DNA from: Bordetella parapertussis
GTDB taxonomy: Bacteria > Bacteroidota > Bacteroidia > Chitinophagales > Chitinophagaceae
Direction: 5' to 3'
Assembly: GCA_943331005.2 (NCBI GenBank)
Contig: CALQJX020000009.1
Span: 1-64,000 of the forward strand
Length of the DNA: 64,000 bases
Each line of letters starts with the position of its first letter. Position 1 is the first letter of the stretch. Below the pieces are notes generated by a model. It searched no databases and was not told where the DNA came from. It saw nothing but the letters and a program-made list of their open reading frames with translations. Both the position numbers and the translations under genes were made by a program. Below are positions 27,141 to 37,135 of this stretch, piece by piece.

Positions 27141-30100
27141 TTATAGCTTGTAAATAAGCCTGATAACCTGAAGGCTACCATCAACACCTTTGAAACGAAG
27201 CATATAAATACCATCAGAAAGTTCTTTTGGCAATACTACAGTAACAGAAGGCGTTTCGATATAATACTCATTAAGTTGTTTACCATCAATTGTAAATACA
27301 GTGAACATACCAGACACAGAAGACTGAATAGTGAGCGAACCGCTACTCGGATTAGGGAACACAGCAAATTTGACATTATCTGCTATACCTTCTTCTACTA
27401 CGCCCCTGGCCAGCGGCGCAGGGTTTACAGTCATAGACTTAATTGAACTACAACCGGTAGAGGACAGAATGTATGAAATGGTCATTGAACCTGTACTGAC
27501 ACCAGTAACCAAGCCAGATGTACTATTAACAGAACCGATAGCAGTATTACTACTACTCCACGTTCCACCTGTTGTAGCGCAAGCAAATGTAGTAGATGAA
27601 CCAGCAACTACAGATGCTAAACCTGTAATAGCTGCCGGTGAAGAATTAACTGACATTGGAGCAGTTCTATAACAACCAGAGCTAAATAGATACGTAATTA
27701 CTGCAGAACCGGCAGAAACACCAGTAACGATAGCAGAAGTAGTACCTACTGATGCTTTAGCACTGCTGCTGCTGCTCCAGGCTCCACCAGTTAAGGTATT
27801 CGACAATGCGACTGTCTGACCGGTACAAACTGAAGTCTCTCCGGAAATAGAAGGCACAGAACCATTGACCGTTACAACATAAGTTCTGGAACAACCAAGC
27901 GCATTTGTGTAGCTAATAGTAGCAGCACCTGCAGCAACCGGTGATACTGAAGCTGTAGTAGTAGACAGTGAACCTACTGTAGCAACAGAAGTATTACTAC
28001 TACTCCATGTCTGGCTCGCCGTTGTACTTGTAAGTGTAATAGAATTATCAACACATACAACACCAGGGCCGGTGATAGCAGCAGGTTGTACATTAACTGT
28101 GATCGTCATGATGCGGCGACAAGAGTTAGGCATAACATAACTCATTATAGCATTACCACCGCTGACAGCATTAACTATACCAGAAGTAGAACCAATAACT
28201 GCCGCTGTAGGCGTATTGCTACTCCATGTACCACCAGGAGTGGCACTATTCAGCGTTATGAGGCTACCTACACAAACAGTAGAAGGACCTGTAATAACTG
28301 CAGGAGTAGGTATTACTGTAACATCTTTCAAAACGAAACAACCTGAAACAGCTGTATACGTAATTGTTGTAGTGCCACTGGCAACACCGGTAACCGTACC
28401 GATAGTAGGCGCTACTGTTGCAACTGAAGGACTGGCAGAACTCCACGTTCCACTGCTACCTGTAACAGTAGAGAGAATTGTAACGTTCAGTTCGCAAACA
28501 GTTGTTGTACCTGTAATAGGAAGTGGCAGGTTATTTACAATAACAGTTAATGTTTTGTAACATCCTGAACTTAAAGTATATGTTATAACTACAGAACCAT
28601 TAGATACGCCGGTAAGAATACCTGTAGCAGCATCAATAGTTGCACGAGCTGCATTACTGCTACTCCAAACGCCACCTGATACAGGATGAGCAAATGGTGT
28701 TGGATAACCAACACAAGCATTTACATTTCCGGTTATTGCGGCAAGTGCAGCATTAACAGTTACCAGTTTTGTAGTGTAGCAAGTAGGTCCGGTTTTGTAA
28801 GTAATTGCTACAGATCCACCAGCTATTGCAGAAGTAAGACCTGAAAGTGAACCAACTGTAGCAATAGTAGCATTACTGCTGCTCCATGTACCACCTGTTG
28901 CGGTTGTACTAAGTGTAGAAGCACTACCTACACACATTATAGAGTCTCCGACTATAGTACCTAAAGGAGTAGTGACATTTACTGTAGTGAGACGTGAACA
29001 ACCAAGCGCTGTATAGCTGATGGTAGTTGTACCGACCCCAATACCTGTAACAATAGTAGATATCGTAGCTGCTGTACCAGTAGTAGCTATAGCTGTATTG
29101 GCACTGCTCCAGGCACCACCAACAGTGGTAGTAGTGAGTGTAGTAGCACTTCCGACACATACGTTTGTAGTACCGGTAATAACATTTGGCACAGTACCAA
29201 CTGTAACAATAGTAGTTCTGCGACAACCAGTAGCCAAAGTATAAGATATAACAGAAGTACCAACGGCAACACCGGTTACAACACCGGTAGCAGCACCTAT
29301 AGTAGCTTTTGCTACAACACTGCTTACCCATGCACCACCAGAAGGATAACCAGCAAGAGTAGTAGTACCCGCAACACACAGCCCAGCAGAACCTGCAATA
29401 GAATCAGGTAATTGATTTACAGTAAATGTAGTAACAGCAGAACAGCCAGCAGAAAGATAGCTAATGGTAGCAGTACCTGCACTAACACCGTTAACTAAAC
29501 CGGAAGTAGCACTGATAGCAGCTTTAGAAACATCGCTGCTGCTCCATGCACCGCCTGTAGGTGCACCTGCAAGTGTGGTACTTGCTACTGCACAAACAGC
29601 TGCTGTACCACCGATAAGCGGCAGAGCCTTTACAGTGAAAGTTGCAGTTTTATAGCAAGCAGATGAGAATGAATAAGTAATAGTGATAGTACCCGGAGCA
29701 AAACCGGCAACAACACCTGTAGATGAATTGATGGTGGCTTTGCTGGAATCGCTGCTGCTCCACACGCCGCCAGCAGGAGAATAACTAAGTGTTGTTGTAC
29801 CACCGACACAAACATTTGTAGTGCCAGTAATAGTAGCAAGTGCACTATTTACTGTAACCTGAGCAACAGTATAGCAACCCATGCCAGATACTGTGTAAGT
29901 AATGTTTGCTGTACCGGTAGCAACCGGAGTTACAAGACCCGTGGCAGCACCTACGGAAGCTATTGCAGTATTGCTACTACTCCATGTTCCGCCTGTTGCG
30001 GCGTTGGAAAGAGCAGATGTACTACCCATGCAAAGATGGAGATTTCCTGAAACAGCACCAGGTACATTATTAACAGTAACAATAGCTGTGTTTGCACAAC

Positions 30101-33100
30101 CACTTGCATTTGTATAGCTTATCGTAGCAGTACCAGAAGAAACACCGGACACTACACCTGATGTAGAAACAGTAGCAATTGAAGTATTTGAAGAACTCCA
30201 GGTTGCACCAGAAGTAGCTGACCCAAGTGTGGAAGCACTTCCTGTACACAAAGTAAGGGTACCGATAATAGTAGATGGTATTGCATTTATAGTGGCAGAT
30301 CTTATGGAACGACAACCAGTTGAAAGATTATAACTGATATTGGTAGCGCCCGCAGTAATAGCAGTAAGCACACCGGAAGAAGCATTGATGGTAGCTGCAG
30401 CTGTGTTGCAGCTGCTCCATGTGCCACCCGATGGCGTACAAGCATAAGAAGAATCAACTTTACCAGCGCAGATATATGTATTACCCGTGATGGCTGCAGG
30501 AGACAGATTAACTGTTACTGCTTTTGTAACATAACACAAAGAAGAGGCTGCAGTATAGGTAATAGTAGCATTACCAGCAGTCAGACCAGTTACAGTACCA
30601 TAAGTGTTTACTGTAGCAATTGTAGAATCGCTGCTGCTCCAAGTGCCGCTGCTACCAGCTACAATGAAAAGCGTTGTTGTAGAGCCTGTACACAACGTAC
30701 CACTACCGGTAATAGGAGATGGCACTACACCAACATTGACTGTGAACGCACGGAAACAGCCACTGCTAGTGGTGTAAGTTATTGCAACAGGTCCCAGTGT
30801 AATACCAGATACCATACCTGTAGTAGCATCGACTGTAGCAATTGCTGTATTGTTGCTAGACCATATACCTCCACTTACAGGATGGCTGAGCGTTGTAGTA
30901 TATCCCTGACAAACTATATTATTACCTGTAACAGGAGCCGGCATAGTGTTAACGGTAAGATTTGTAGTTGCAAAACATGATGAAGAAACTACATAATTGA
31001 TATTTGCATAACCGGGAGTTACTGCTGTAACTACACCGGTTGATGAATTGACAGTAGCAACAGAAAGATTACTGCTCATCCAGTAACCACCTCCGGAAGC
31101 ATTGGTAAGAGTAGTTGAACCGCCTTCACAGATCAAATCATTACCAACGTTAGCTGCTACAGCAGCATTGACTGTTATCATTGCCACACGCACACATCCA
31201 CTAACCGGGTGCGTATAAGTGATACCTGTAACACCTGCGCTAACACCATTTACTATACCACCGGCACTTATGGTTGCTATGGTATTATCTCCACTAGACC
31301 AAGTACCCCCTGTAGTGGTAGTGTTCAATTGGGCTGTATTACCTACACATAAAGTATTTACACCGGTGATTGAGGCAGGTGTATTACCTATAGTTAATGA
31401 GGTAGCGACATTACAACCTGTCGGCATGATGTAACTAATGACTGCACTACCACCTATTAATGCAGTTACCAAACCAGTAGAAGAGTTCACTGTTGCTACC
31501 GAAGTATTTGAACTTGTCCAGGTTCCGCCGGCAGGTGTAGTTGTAAATGTCGTAGACTGTCCTGCACACATACTTGATACTCCTGAAATTGCTGCAGGCA
31601 TAGCATTAACTGTTTGCACACGTGTAAGATAACATCCGTAATAGGCGTATGTAATAGTAGCAGTACCCGGAGCGACACCGGTAATAGTACCATCTCCGCT
31701 GCCAATTGTAGCAACAGATATATCACTACTGCTCCATGTAGCACTTCCACCAATCATACTATACAATCCAGACACTTCACCAACACACATCTGCGAAGGA
31801 CCTGAAATGGATGGAGGAAGCAGATTTACAAGAACATTGAATGTAACGCTGCAACCTGAAACCAATGAATAAGTTATAGTTGCCAGACCCGGACCTACCG
31901 GAGTAACCAGACCTGCTGAACCTACTGAAGCTATAACGGTGTTGCTGCTACTCCATGTACCACCACCAAGTGAATGCGTAAACTGTCTTGAACCACCTCC
32001 TACGCAGAGATAAGAATAACCGACAATAGCAGGCAAAGTAGAATTGACAGTAACCTGAGTTACTTTTATACAACCTGAACTTACTGTGTAACTGATAGTG
32101 GCAGTACCAATACTAACATCGTAAACTGCACCTGTAGCACTATTTACAGATGCTACTGTTGTATTACTACTACTCCATGCACCACCGGAAATTGTATGAG
32201 ACAAAGCAGATGTTGCGCCGAGACAAACAAAACGCTGTCCGGCAATAGTATCCATAGCCGGATTGACTGTCATTACAGTAACTACTGCACAGCCAGTTGA
32301 GGCAACAGAATAAGTAATATCAGCAGTACCGGCAGTAACACCTGTAACAACACCAGTAGCAATGTTAACTGTTGCATTGCTGTTGCTGCTGCTCCATGTA
32401 CCACCGGTAGTAGCATTGCTCAATGTTACCGCAAAACCAACACAAACAATATTATCTCCGGTATTAGGTCCGGTACTAACAGTAACAACTGCTGTAGTAT
32501 AGCAGGAATTGCTGTGGGTATAAGTAATATTAGCTGTACCCAACGCTACACCATAAACCACACCTGTAGTTGGATTTACTGTAGCAACAAGTGTATTACC
32601 ACTGGTCCAGGTCTGGCCAGATGGAGTAGACGAAAGTGTTGATGTCTGATTATAACAGATAATTTGTGTACCGCTAATAGTTGCCGGAACAACGCCTACA
32701 GTAACTTCAGTTGTTCTGTAACAACCAACTGCGGTGTAAGTTATGGTAGCATTACCTGCTAATAAGCCATTTACCACGCCATTGGTGCCTACAGTGGCAA
32801 CAGATGTATTACTGCTGCTCCATGTACCACCAGCTGTTGTGCTGCTAAGGGCAGTTGTGCTTCCTGCACAAGCCGATAAAGACCCTGTTAAAGCAGCAGG
32901 TAAAGCATTAACAGTAAATATTGAACTTATAGAACAGCCAGAAGGCGATGTATAAGTAACGGTAGAAGTACCTGCAGCAACCGCAGTAACTACTCCGGAA
33001 GCACTACCAATTGTAGCTACAGAAGTATTTGCACTGCTCCATGTACCACCTGTAGAAGTGTTGGCTAAGGTAGATGAACCACCAACACAAGCAGATAATG

Positions 33101-35753
33101 TACCTGTGTTAGCAGAAGACAATGAATTAACAGTATATACAGTGGTAGCGAAGCAACCAGTAGACAAAGTATATGTAATGTTTGAGGTGCCTACAGAAAC
33201 TGCAGCAACCGAACCTGTAGCACTACCTACTGTTGCTACAGCTGGAGTAGAACTACTCCAGGTACCACCCGAAGTAGTATTGGTAAGTGTAGAACCACTA
33301 CTTATACATGAAGACAATGTTCCTGAAATAGAAGCCGGAACAGCATTGACAGTAAAGACTGCACCGGTAGCGCAGCCGCCAGACAATGTATAAGATATTG
33401 TTGAAGTACCTGAAGCAACAGCTGAAACCATACCTGAAGCACTACCTATTGTAGCTACCGAAACCGAGCCACTGACCCAGGTACCACCGGAAGTAGCGTT
33501 AGTTAATGTTGAAGTTGCACCTTGACAGCCAGCTAGGCTACCAGCAATGGCAGATGGGATTGCATTTACAGTAAATATTGCTGTAACAAAGCAGCCTCCG
33601 GATATAGTATATGTAATTCTGCTTGTACCTGCTGCAACCGCAGCTACAGTACCGGTAGAACTACCAACAGTTGCTACTGAAGTAGCTGCGCTGATCCATG
33701 TACCACCTGATGTAGTGTTGCCCAATGAAGCGCTACCACCAACACAGGCAGATAATGTACCGGTAATTGCAGCTGTTAAAGCATTGACCGTGTAAACAGC
33801 ATTTACAGAACAACCAGAATATGTATAAGTGATGTTTGAAGTACCTGCTGCAACTGCTGCAACAACACCTGAAGCGCTACCTATTGTAGCTACAGACGTT
33901 GTGCCGCTACTCCATGTGCCTCCGGAAGTAGTATTACTTAATGTAGTATTACCGCCAACACAAGCTGATAATACGCCGGTAATAGCAGAAGGCGCTGAAT
34001 TGACTGTGAAAACAGCACTGACAGAACAGCCAGAAGATAATGTATAAGTGATTGCTGAAGTACCCGAAGAAACAGCAGCAACTACACCAGATGAGCTACC
34101 AACAGTAGCAACTGAAGTTGTGCCACTCGTCCATGTACCACCAGATGTACTGTTAGTTAGTATAGCACTACCACCTGTACATGCAGAAAGAGTACCGCCA
34201 ATTGCAGCAGGAACTGCATTGACCGTGTAAACAGCATTGACAGAACAACCAGAATATGTATAAGTGATGTTTGAAGTACCCACTGCAACTGCTGCAACAA
34301 CACCTGAAGCACTACCAATTGTAGCTACAGACGTTGTGCCGCTATTCCATGTACCTCCGGAAGTTGCATTACTTAATGTAGTACCACCGCCAACACAAGC
34401 TGATAAAACACCTGAGATTGCTGAAGGCGCTGAATTGACTGTGAAAACAGCACTGACAGTACAGCCAGCAGATAATGTATAAGTGATTGCTGAAGTACCC
34501 GCAGAAACAGCAGCAACTATACCAGATGAACTACCAACAGTAGCAACTGAAGTTGTGCCACTCGTCCATGTTCCACCCGATGTACTGTTAGTTAATGTAG
34601 CATTGCCACCTGTACATGCAGAAAGAGTACCGCCAATTGCAGCAGGACCTGCATTGACAGTAACCACTACAGAAGCCAGACAGCCTGATGCTAAAGTATA
34701 AGTAATTGTAGTTGTACCTGAAGACAAGCCTGATACAACACCCGACGAGCTGATGGTTCCAACAGCAGTTGTGCTGCTGGTCCAGGTACCGCCGGACGAA
34801 GAGTTTGATAAAGTAACAGAGGAACCTGCACACATGCTGGCAGAGCCGGTAATAGCAGGAGCACAAAATATAGTAGTAAAGTTGACTGTTCCTGTATTTG
34901 TGGCAGTATATCCGTTAATAGTAAAGCCTATAACAGCTGCAGTTACTGTAGCAGAACTTGTAAGCGTTGCTGTATATGTACCATCGTTATTGTCTGTTAC
35001 AACACTGACAGTACCGGCAGTTGTTGTTACACCTACAACACCACCTGATGCAGTAAGATTCACACCGGCAGCAGTTTTTAACTGAATTGTGATAGTAGAT
35101 GTAGATGTACCATTTGCAACAATACTTGTGGGTGAAGCTGAAATAGTGGAGGTAGCTGTACTTGGTATTACAGGAACAGATCCACAAATAGAAACTACTG
35201 GTGTGGCAGTACAGTTGAACGAAGGATAAGTTGTATTATCTGTATTACCTGCACTACCAGAGACAGCATGGCCTACGTAACAAAACTGAGTGCTACCCTG
35301 TTTCACATAAACAAGAGTGTGTCCACCTGTTTCTGCAAAAAGTGCTTTATCTGTTCCCGGTGTAAAACCGCCCGGCACTTGAGGATCGAGATTGCCTGCA
35401 GTTGCTGAACCCAACATATTTGATGAGTTATCGCCCCAGGAATACAGATTTCCGGTATCTGTAATAACTGCAATAGCCGGGAAAGCAGCTGTGTGCTCTT
35501 GCACGGAAATACTAGATACATTTTTAAAAGTATCTGCAGCGGCACTAGAAAATCTTGCTTTTACCCATGTACGGCGTTCAGAAGTTGTAAAATCACCACA
35601 TTGCTTCTGTCTGTTATCACCCATAGAGTACAGACCTCCGAAATAACTTACAATATAATATGTAGGATTTGTAGCAGCACTATCTTTTGCCCCACCTGTA
35701 ACAGCTATCATCTTAGGTACATTAGCCACACCGAATTCTGCAGGAATAATCAA
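27141..35753 (-). CDS. giant RCC1/Ig-like repeat protein, main part (downstream of a frame break)
   Basis: 2870 codons from an in-frame TTG at 35753. The frame has no proper start, because it continues the gene that begins at 36520 and is broken at a C9 tract (35786-35794). The first 200 residues continue an RCC1-like propeller (LYSMGDNRQKQCGDF, NLYSWGDNSSNMLG). An invasin-type BIG1 Ig domain follows (SPTSIVANGTSTSTITIQ, DNNDGTYTATLTSSATV). Then come 34 copies of the two-Cys BIG2-type module. A type A T9SS sorting domain closes the protein (FAVFPNPSSGSLTIQSS, ending LIYKL). The modules nearest the N-terminus are the most alike, and two of them form a 435-bp tandem duplication. Probable role: T9SS-exported surface adhesin. 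With the frame restored the product would be about 3,130 residues. Confidence 0.85.
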   Translation of the reverse strand: MIIPAEFGVANVPKMIAVTGGAKDSAATNPTYYIVSYFGGLYSMGDNRQKQCGDFTTSERRTWVKARFSSAAADTFKNVSSISVQEHTAAFPAIAVITDTGNLYSWGDNSSNMLGSATAGNLDPQVPGGFTPGTDKALFAETGGHTLVYVKQGSTQFCYVGHAVSGSAGNTDNTTYPSFNCTATPVVSICGSVPVIPSTATSTISASPTSIVANGTSTSTITIQLKTAAGVNLTASGGVVGVTTTAGTVSVVTDNNDGTYTATLTSSATVTAAVIGFTINGYTATNTGTVNFTTIFCAPAITGSASMCAGSSVTLSNSSSGGTWTSSTTAVGTISSSGVVSGLSSGTTTITYTLASGCLASVVVTVNAGPAAIGGTLSACTGGNATLTNSTSGGTWTSGTTSVATVGSSSGIVAAVSAGTSAITYTLSAGCTVSAVFTVNSAPSAISGVLSACVGGGTTLSNATSGGTWNSGTTSVATIGSASGVVAAVAVGTSNITYTYSGCSVNAVYTVNAVPAAIGGTLSACTGGSAILTNSTSGGTWTSGTTSVATVGSSSGVVAAVSSGTSAITYTLSSGCSVSAVFTVNSAPSAITGVLSACVGGNTTLSNTTSGGTWSSGTTSVATIGSASGVVAAVAAGTSNITYTYSGCSVNAVYTVNALTAAITGTLSACVGGSASLGNTTSGGTWISAATSVATVGSSTGTVAAVAAGTSRITYTISGGCFVTAIFTVNAIPSAIAGSLAGCQGATSTLTNATSGGTWVSGSVSVATIGSASGMVSAVASGTSTISYTLSGGCATGAVFTVNAVPASISGTLSSCISSGSTLTNTTSGGTWSSSTPAVATVGSATGSVAAVSVGTSNITYTLSTGCFATTVYTVNSLSSANTGTLSACVGGSSTLANTSTGGTWSSANTSVATIGSASGVVTAVAAGTSTVTYTSPSGCSISSIFTVNALPAALTGSLSACAGSTTALSSTTAGGTWSSSNTSVATVGTNGVVNGLLAGNATITYTAVGCYRTTEVTVGVVPATISGTQIICYNQTSTLSSTPSGQTWTSGNTLVATVNPTTGVVYGVALGTANITYTHSNSCYTTAVVTVSTGPNTGDNIVCVGFAVTLSNATTGGTWSSSNSNATVNIATGVVTGVTAGTADITYSVASTGCAVVTVMTVNPAMDTIAGQRFVCLGATSALSHTISGGAWSSSNTTVASVNSATGAVYDVSIGTATISYTVSSGCIKVTQVTVNSTLPAIVGYSYLCVGGGSRQFTHSLGGGTWSSSNTVIASVGSAGLVTPVGPGLATITYSLVSGCSVTFNVLVNLLPPSISGPSQMCVGEVSGLYSMIGGSATWSSSDISVATIGSGDGTITGVAPGTATITYAYYGCYLTRVQTVNAMPAAISGVSSMCAGQSTTFTTTPAGGTWTSSNTSVATVNSSTGLVTALIGGSAVISYIMPTGCNVATSLTIGNTPASITGVNTLCVGNTAQLNTTTTGGTWSSGDNTIATISAGGIVNGVSAGVTGITYTHPVSGCVRVAMITVNAAVAANVGNDLICEGGSTTLTNASGGGYWMSSNLSVATVNSSTGVVTAVTPGYANINYVVSSSCFATTNLTVNTMPAPVTGNNIVCQGYTTTLSHPVSGGIWSSNNTAIATVDATTGMVSGITLGPVAITYTTSSGCFRAFTVNVGVVPSPITGSGTLCTGSTTTLFIVAGSSGTWSSSDSTIATVNTYGTVTGLTAGNATITYTAASSLCYVTKAVTVNLSPAAITGNTYICAGKVDSSYACTPSGGTWSSCNTAAATINASSGVLTAITAGATNISYNLSTGCRSIRSATINAIPSTIIGTLTLCTGSASTLGSATSGATWSSSNTSIATVSTSGVVSGVSSGTATISYTNASGCANTAIVTVNNVPGAVSGNLHLCMGSTSALSNAATGGTWSSSNTAIASVGAATGLVTPVATGTANITYTVSGMGCYTVAQVTVNSALATITGTTNVCVGGTTTLSYSPAGGVWSSSDSSKATINSSTGVVAGFAPGTITITYSFSSACYKTATFTVKALPLIGGTAAVCAVASTTLAGAPTGGAWSSSDVSKAAISATSGLVNGVSAGTATISYLSAGCSAVTTFTVNQLPDSIAGSAGLCVAGTTTLAGYPSGGAWVSSVVAKATIGAATGVVTGVAVGTSVISYTLATGCRRTTIVTVGTVPNVITGTTNVCVGSATTLTTTTVGGAWSSANTAIATTGTAATISTIVTGIGVGTTTISYTALGCSRLTTVNVTTPLGTIVGDSIMCVGSASTLSTTATGGTWSSSNATIATVGSLSGLTSAIAGGSVAITYKTGPTCYTTKLVTVNAALAAITGNVNACVGYPTPFAHPVSGGVWSSSNAARATIDAATGILTGVSNGSVVITYTLSSGCYKTLTVIVNNLPLPITGTTTVCELNVTILSTVTGSSGTWSSASPSVATVAPTIGTVTGVASGTTTITYTAVSGCFVLKDVTVIPTPAVITGPSTVCVGSLITLNSATPGGTWSSNTPTAAVIGSTSGIVNAVSGGNAIMSYVMPNSCRRIMTITVNVQPAAITGPGVVCVDNSITLTSTTASQTWSSSNTSVATVGSLSTTTASVSPVAAGAATISYTNALGCSRTYVVTVNGSVPSISGETSVCTGQTVALSNTLTGGAWSSSSSAKASVGTTSAIVTGVSAGSAVITYLFSSGCYRTAPMSVNSSPAAITGLASVVAGSSTTFACATTGGTWSSSNTAIGSVNSTSGLVTGVSTGSMTISYILSSTGCSSIKSMTVNPAPLARGVVEEGIADNVKFAVFPNPSSGSLTIQSSVSGMFTVFTIDGKQLNEYYIETPSVTVVLPKELSDGIYMLRFKGVDGSLQVIRLIYKL
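33781..34650 (-). repeat. tandem duplication of a two-module block, period 435 bp
   Basis: The text beginning gcattgaccgtgtaaacagc at 33781 recurs at 34216, and the 435 bp that follow are nearly identical in both copies, apart from scattered substitutions. Each copy encodes 145 residues, two Ig-like modules. The similarity is far above that between other modules in the gene, indicating a recent duplication. Confidence 0.8.
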
Positions 35754-35773
35754 TTCTCTTGCATACTTGGCGG

Positions 35774-36520
35774 TTAGCTTGGCAGCCCCCCCCCAGGGAA
35801 AACACTACCACCCCATGCAAAGATCTTACCTTCAGATGTAAGTGCAAGGAAACTATTCTTGGTAGAGTCAAATACATTCCCTCTTATTGCTGTTACTTTA
35901 TCCAGATATGTAGAGGCATTCTTCTTTACTTTATGCCAGGTTGTTGTCGTCTTAAAACTACTGTCGCCCTGTGCAGCAGTACCAGCTTGCGTTAATATCC
36001 ATACATTTCCACTATCTGTAAGGATAGTGAGTGTCTGGTATGTTGCATAGAACATCGCAACATGAGCAGGAGTTACACCTGTAGGCAACCTGGTAGCAGT
36101 ATCACTACCTACAGGAGCAACAATTTTAGCAAACGTAGCACTTGAGGTAAGTGCATTATCGAGCACCATACCTTCTGTACCCCATGCAAATATACCAGTA
36201 GTTGTAAGTAACAAGAACTGATCGTTACCACCGCTTCCTTGTCCACCAATCGCTGCTTTTAATGGCGTACCTGTAAGTGCAGGATAATTTGCGAGCTTCA
36301 AGGTGGCCGGAGCAGTAAGATCGGTTGTACCGTTATTACCCATATCCTGTCCCCATACTTTAAATGAATCGGAGCTGGTAATGGCTATTGAGGAGTGGTA
36401 GCCACTCACCATTTTATCATATTTCGCGTTAGTACTACATTGCGCAAAAACTGAATTTTCAGAACAAAAGAAAGCACATAAAACAAACAAAAGATTCAAA
36501 AATTTACGAAAAGTACTCAT
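35774..36520 (-). CDS. N-terminal part of the RCC1/Ig-like giant protein (signal peptide plus RCC1-like propeller)
   Basis: From the ATG at 36520 this frame codes 248 residues; it is open up to 36550, but the start at 36520 gives a clean signal peptide (hydrophobic core, cleavage after SVFAQ). The rest is built of RCC1-like blades with the recurring pattern WGxxxxG, for example FKVWGQDMGNNG, GIFAWGTEG, GNVWILTQAG and GKIFAWGGS. RCC1 repeats form seven-bladed propellers, in bacteria often found in secreted proteins with adhesive or binding roles. The frame stops 12 nt after the G9 run at 35786-35794. As written, the product would be a short secreted propeller fragment without a T9SS sorting domain. 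Most likely the 5' end of one gene with the frame at 27141-35753. Confidence 0.8.
   Translation of the reverse strand: MSTFRKFLNLLFVLCAFFCSENSVFAQCSTNAKYDKMVSGYHSSIAITSSDSFKVWGQDMGNNGTTDLTAPATLKLANYPALTGTPLKAAIGGQGSGGNDQFLLLTTTGIFAWGTEGMVLDNALTSSATFAKIVAPVGSDTATRLPTGVTPAHVAMFYATYQTLTILTDSGNVWILTQAGTAAQGDSSFKTTTTWHKVKKNASTYLDKVTAIRGNVFDSTKNSFLALTSEGKIFAWGGSVFPGGGLPS
35786..35794. repeat. C9 homopolymer (G9 in coding strand) at a frame break
   Basis: Nine C in a row on the plus strand. Coding-strand reading upstream gives VFPGGGLPS then a stop. With 10 or 7 G the reading would continue as GGGAAKLTAKYAREL and on into the 8.6-kb frame. The break is therefore exactly at the run. Either slipped-strand variation or an assembly error could explain it. 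Confidence 0.85.
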
Positions 36521-36545
36521 AATATATTTTTTATATAAAATAAAA

Positions 36546-36635
36546 TTCATTAAAATATTATAAATAACACTAGACGGATTTCATTAAAATATTTGATCTG
36601 TGTTTCATTAAAATGTTTGATAAAAACATTTTAAT
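36546..36635 (-). repeat. three direct repeats and a 12-bp inverted repeat upstream of the RCC1/Ig gene
   Basis: TTCATTAAAATrTT occurs at 36546-36559, 36580-36593 and 36604-36617; the last two extend with TTGAT to 18 nt with one difference. The third copy also forms a perfect 12-bp inverted repeat, ATTAAAATGTTT (36607-36618) with AAACATTTTAAT (36624-36635), loop 5. Confidence 0.6.
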
Positions 36636-37135
36636 TATCAAAGAATTGAAAATTCTAAAGGAAGAGAAAAATACCTTGTGTACTAATATATTTTGATGAG
36701 CAAAATTAACTTTAATGCTACCCTTACTAGCAACTAACATTAGTAGTATTAAATATAGTAACTACATCTTTTTACTATATTTGTTATTATTATTATTATA
36801 TTATTGTAATAAATAACCTATAAAAATATTGAAATGCTTAAGATATACTTAAGAACAATAATTAATGCTTATAAATGCTGACCCAGAGTTAAAAAATCAC
36901 GAGATATACGAATTTTGGATAGATTGTAGATGTGTCAGCTTATTCCTAAAGAGCTGCTACTATAAAATAAAAAATACCCGAACTTTTTATCCGGGTATTT
37001 TGAAATAAAATAAAGTGTAGTCATGTTGGGAACTCTAAAAACCAGACGTATTGAGGAAAAAAGCCAACTCCTGTACAAACTGAAGTATCTAACCCGGAAG
37101 TAAATAAATAATATAATACAGCCTCTAAAAAGACT
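36551..37135. other. AT-rich region between the RCC1/Ig gene and mtaB
   Basis: 585 nt with no gene I can support. It contains the repeats at 36546-36635, a possible -7 box TAATTTTG (36708-36701, minus) for the giant gene with a TTG 22 nt further upstream, and the terminator at 36971-37001. Confidence 0.5.
36971..37001. terminator. terminator downstream of mtaB
   Basis: AAAATACCCG (36971-36980), 11-nt loop, CGGGTATTTT (36992-37001). A 10-bp stem with flanking A/T tracts, 135 nt beyond the mtaB stop. Confidence 0.7.

Noticed and set aside
27331..35085. Plus-strand open frames across the second giant gene
   Set aside because: Same reason: antisense shadows of the repeat modules, without promoters or protein features.
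17412..36520. Regularly spaced repeats that could suggest a CRISPR array or satellite DNA
   Set aside because: The period is about 216 bp, the repeats are degenerate at DNA level and keep a protein reading frame, so they are coding domain repeats.
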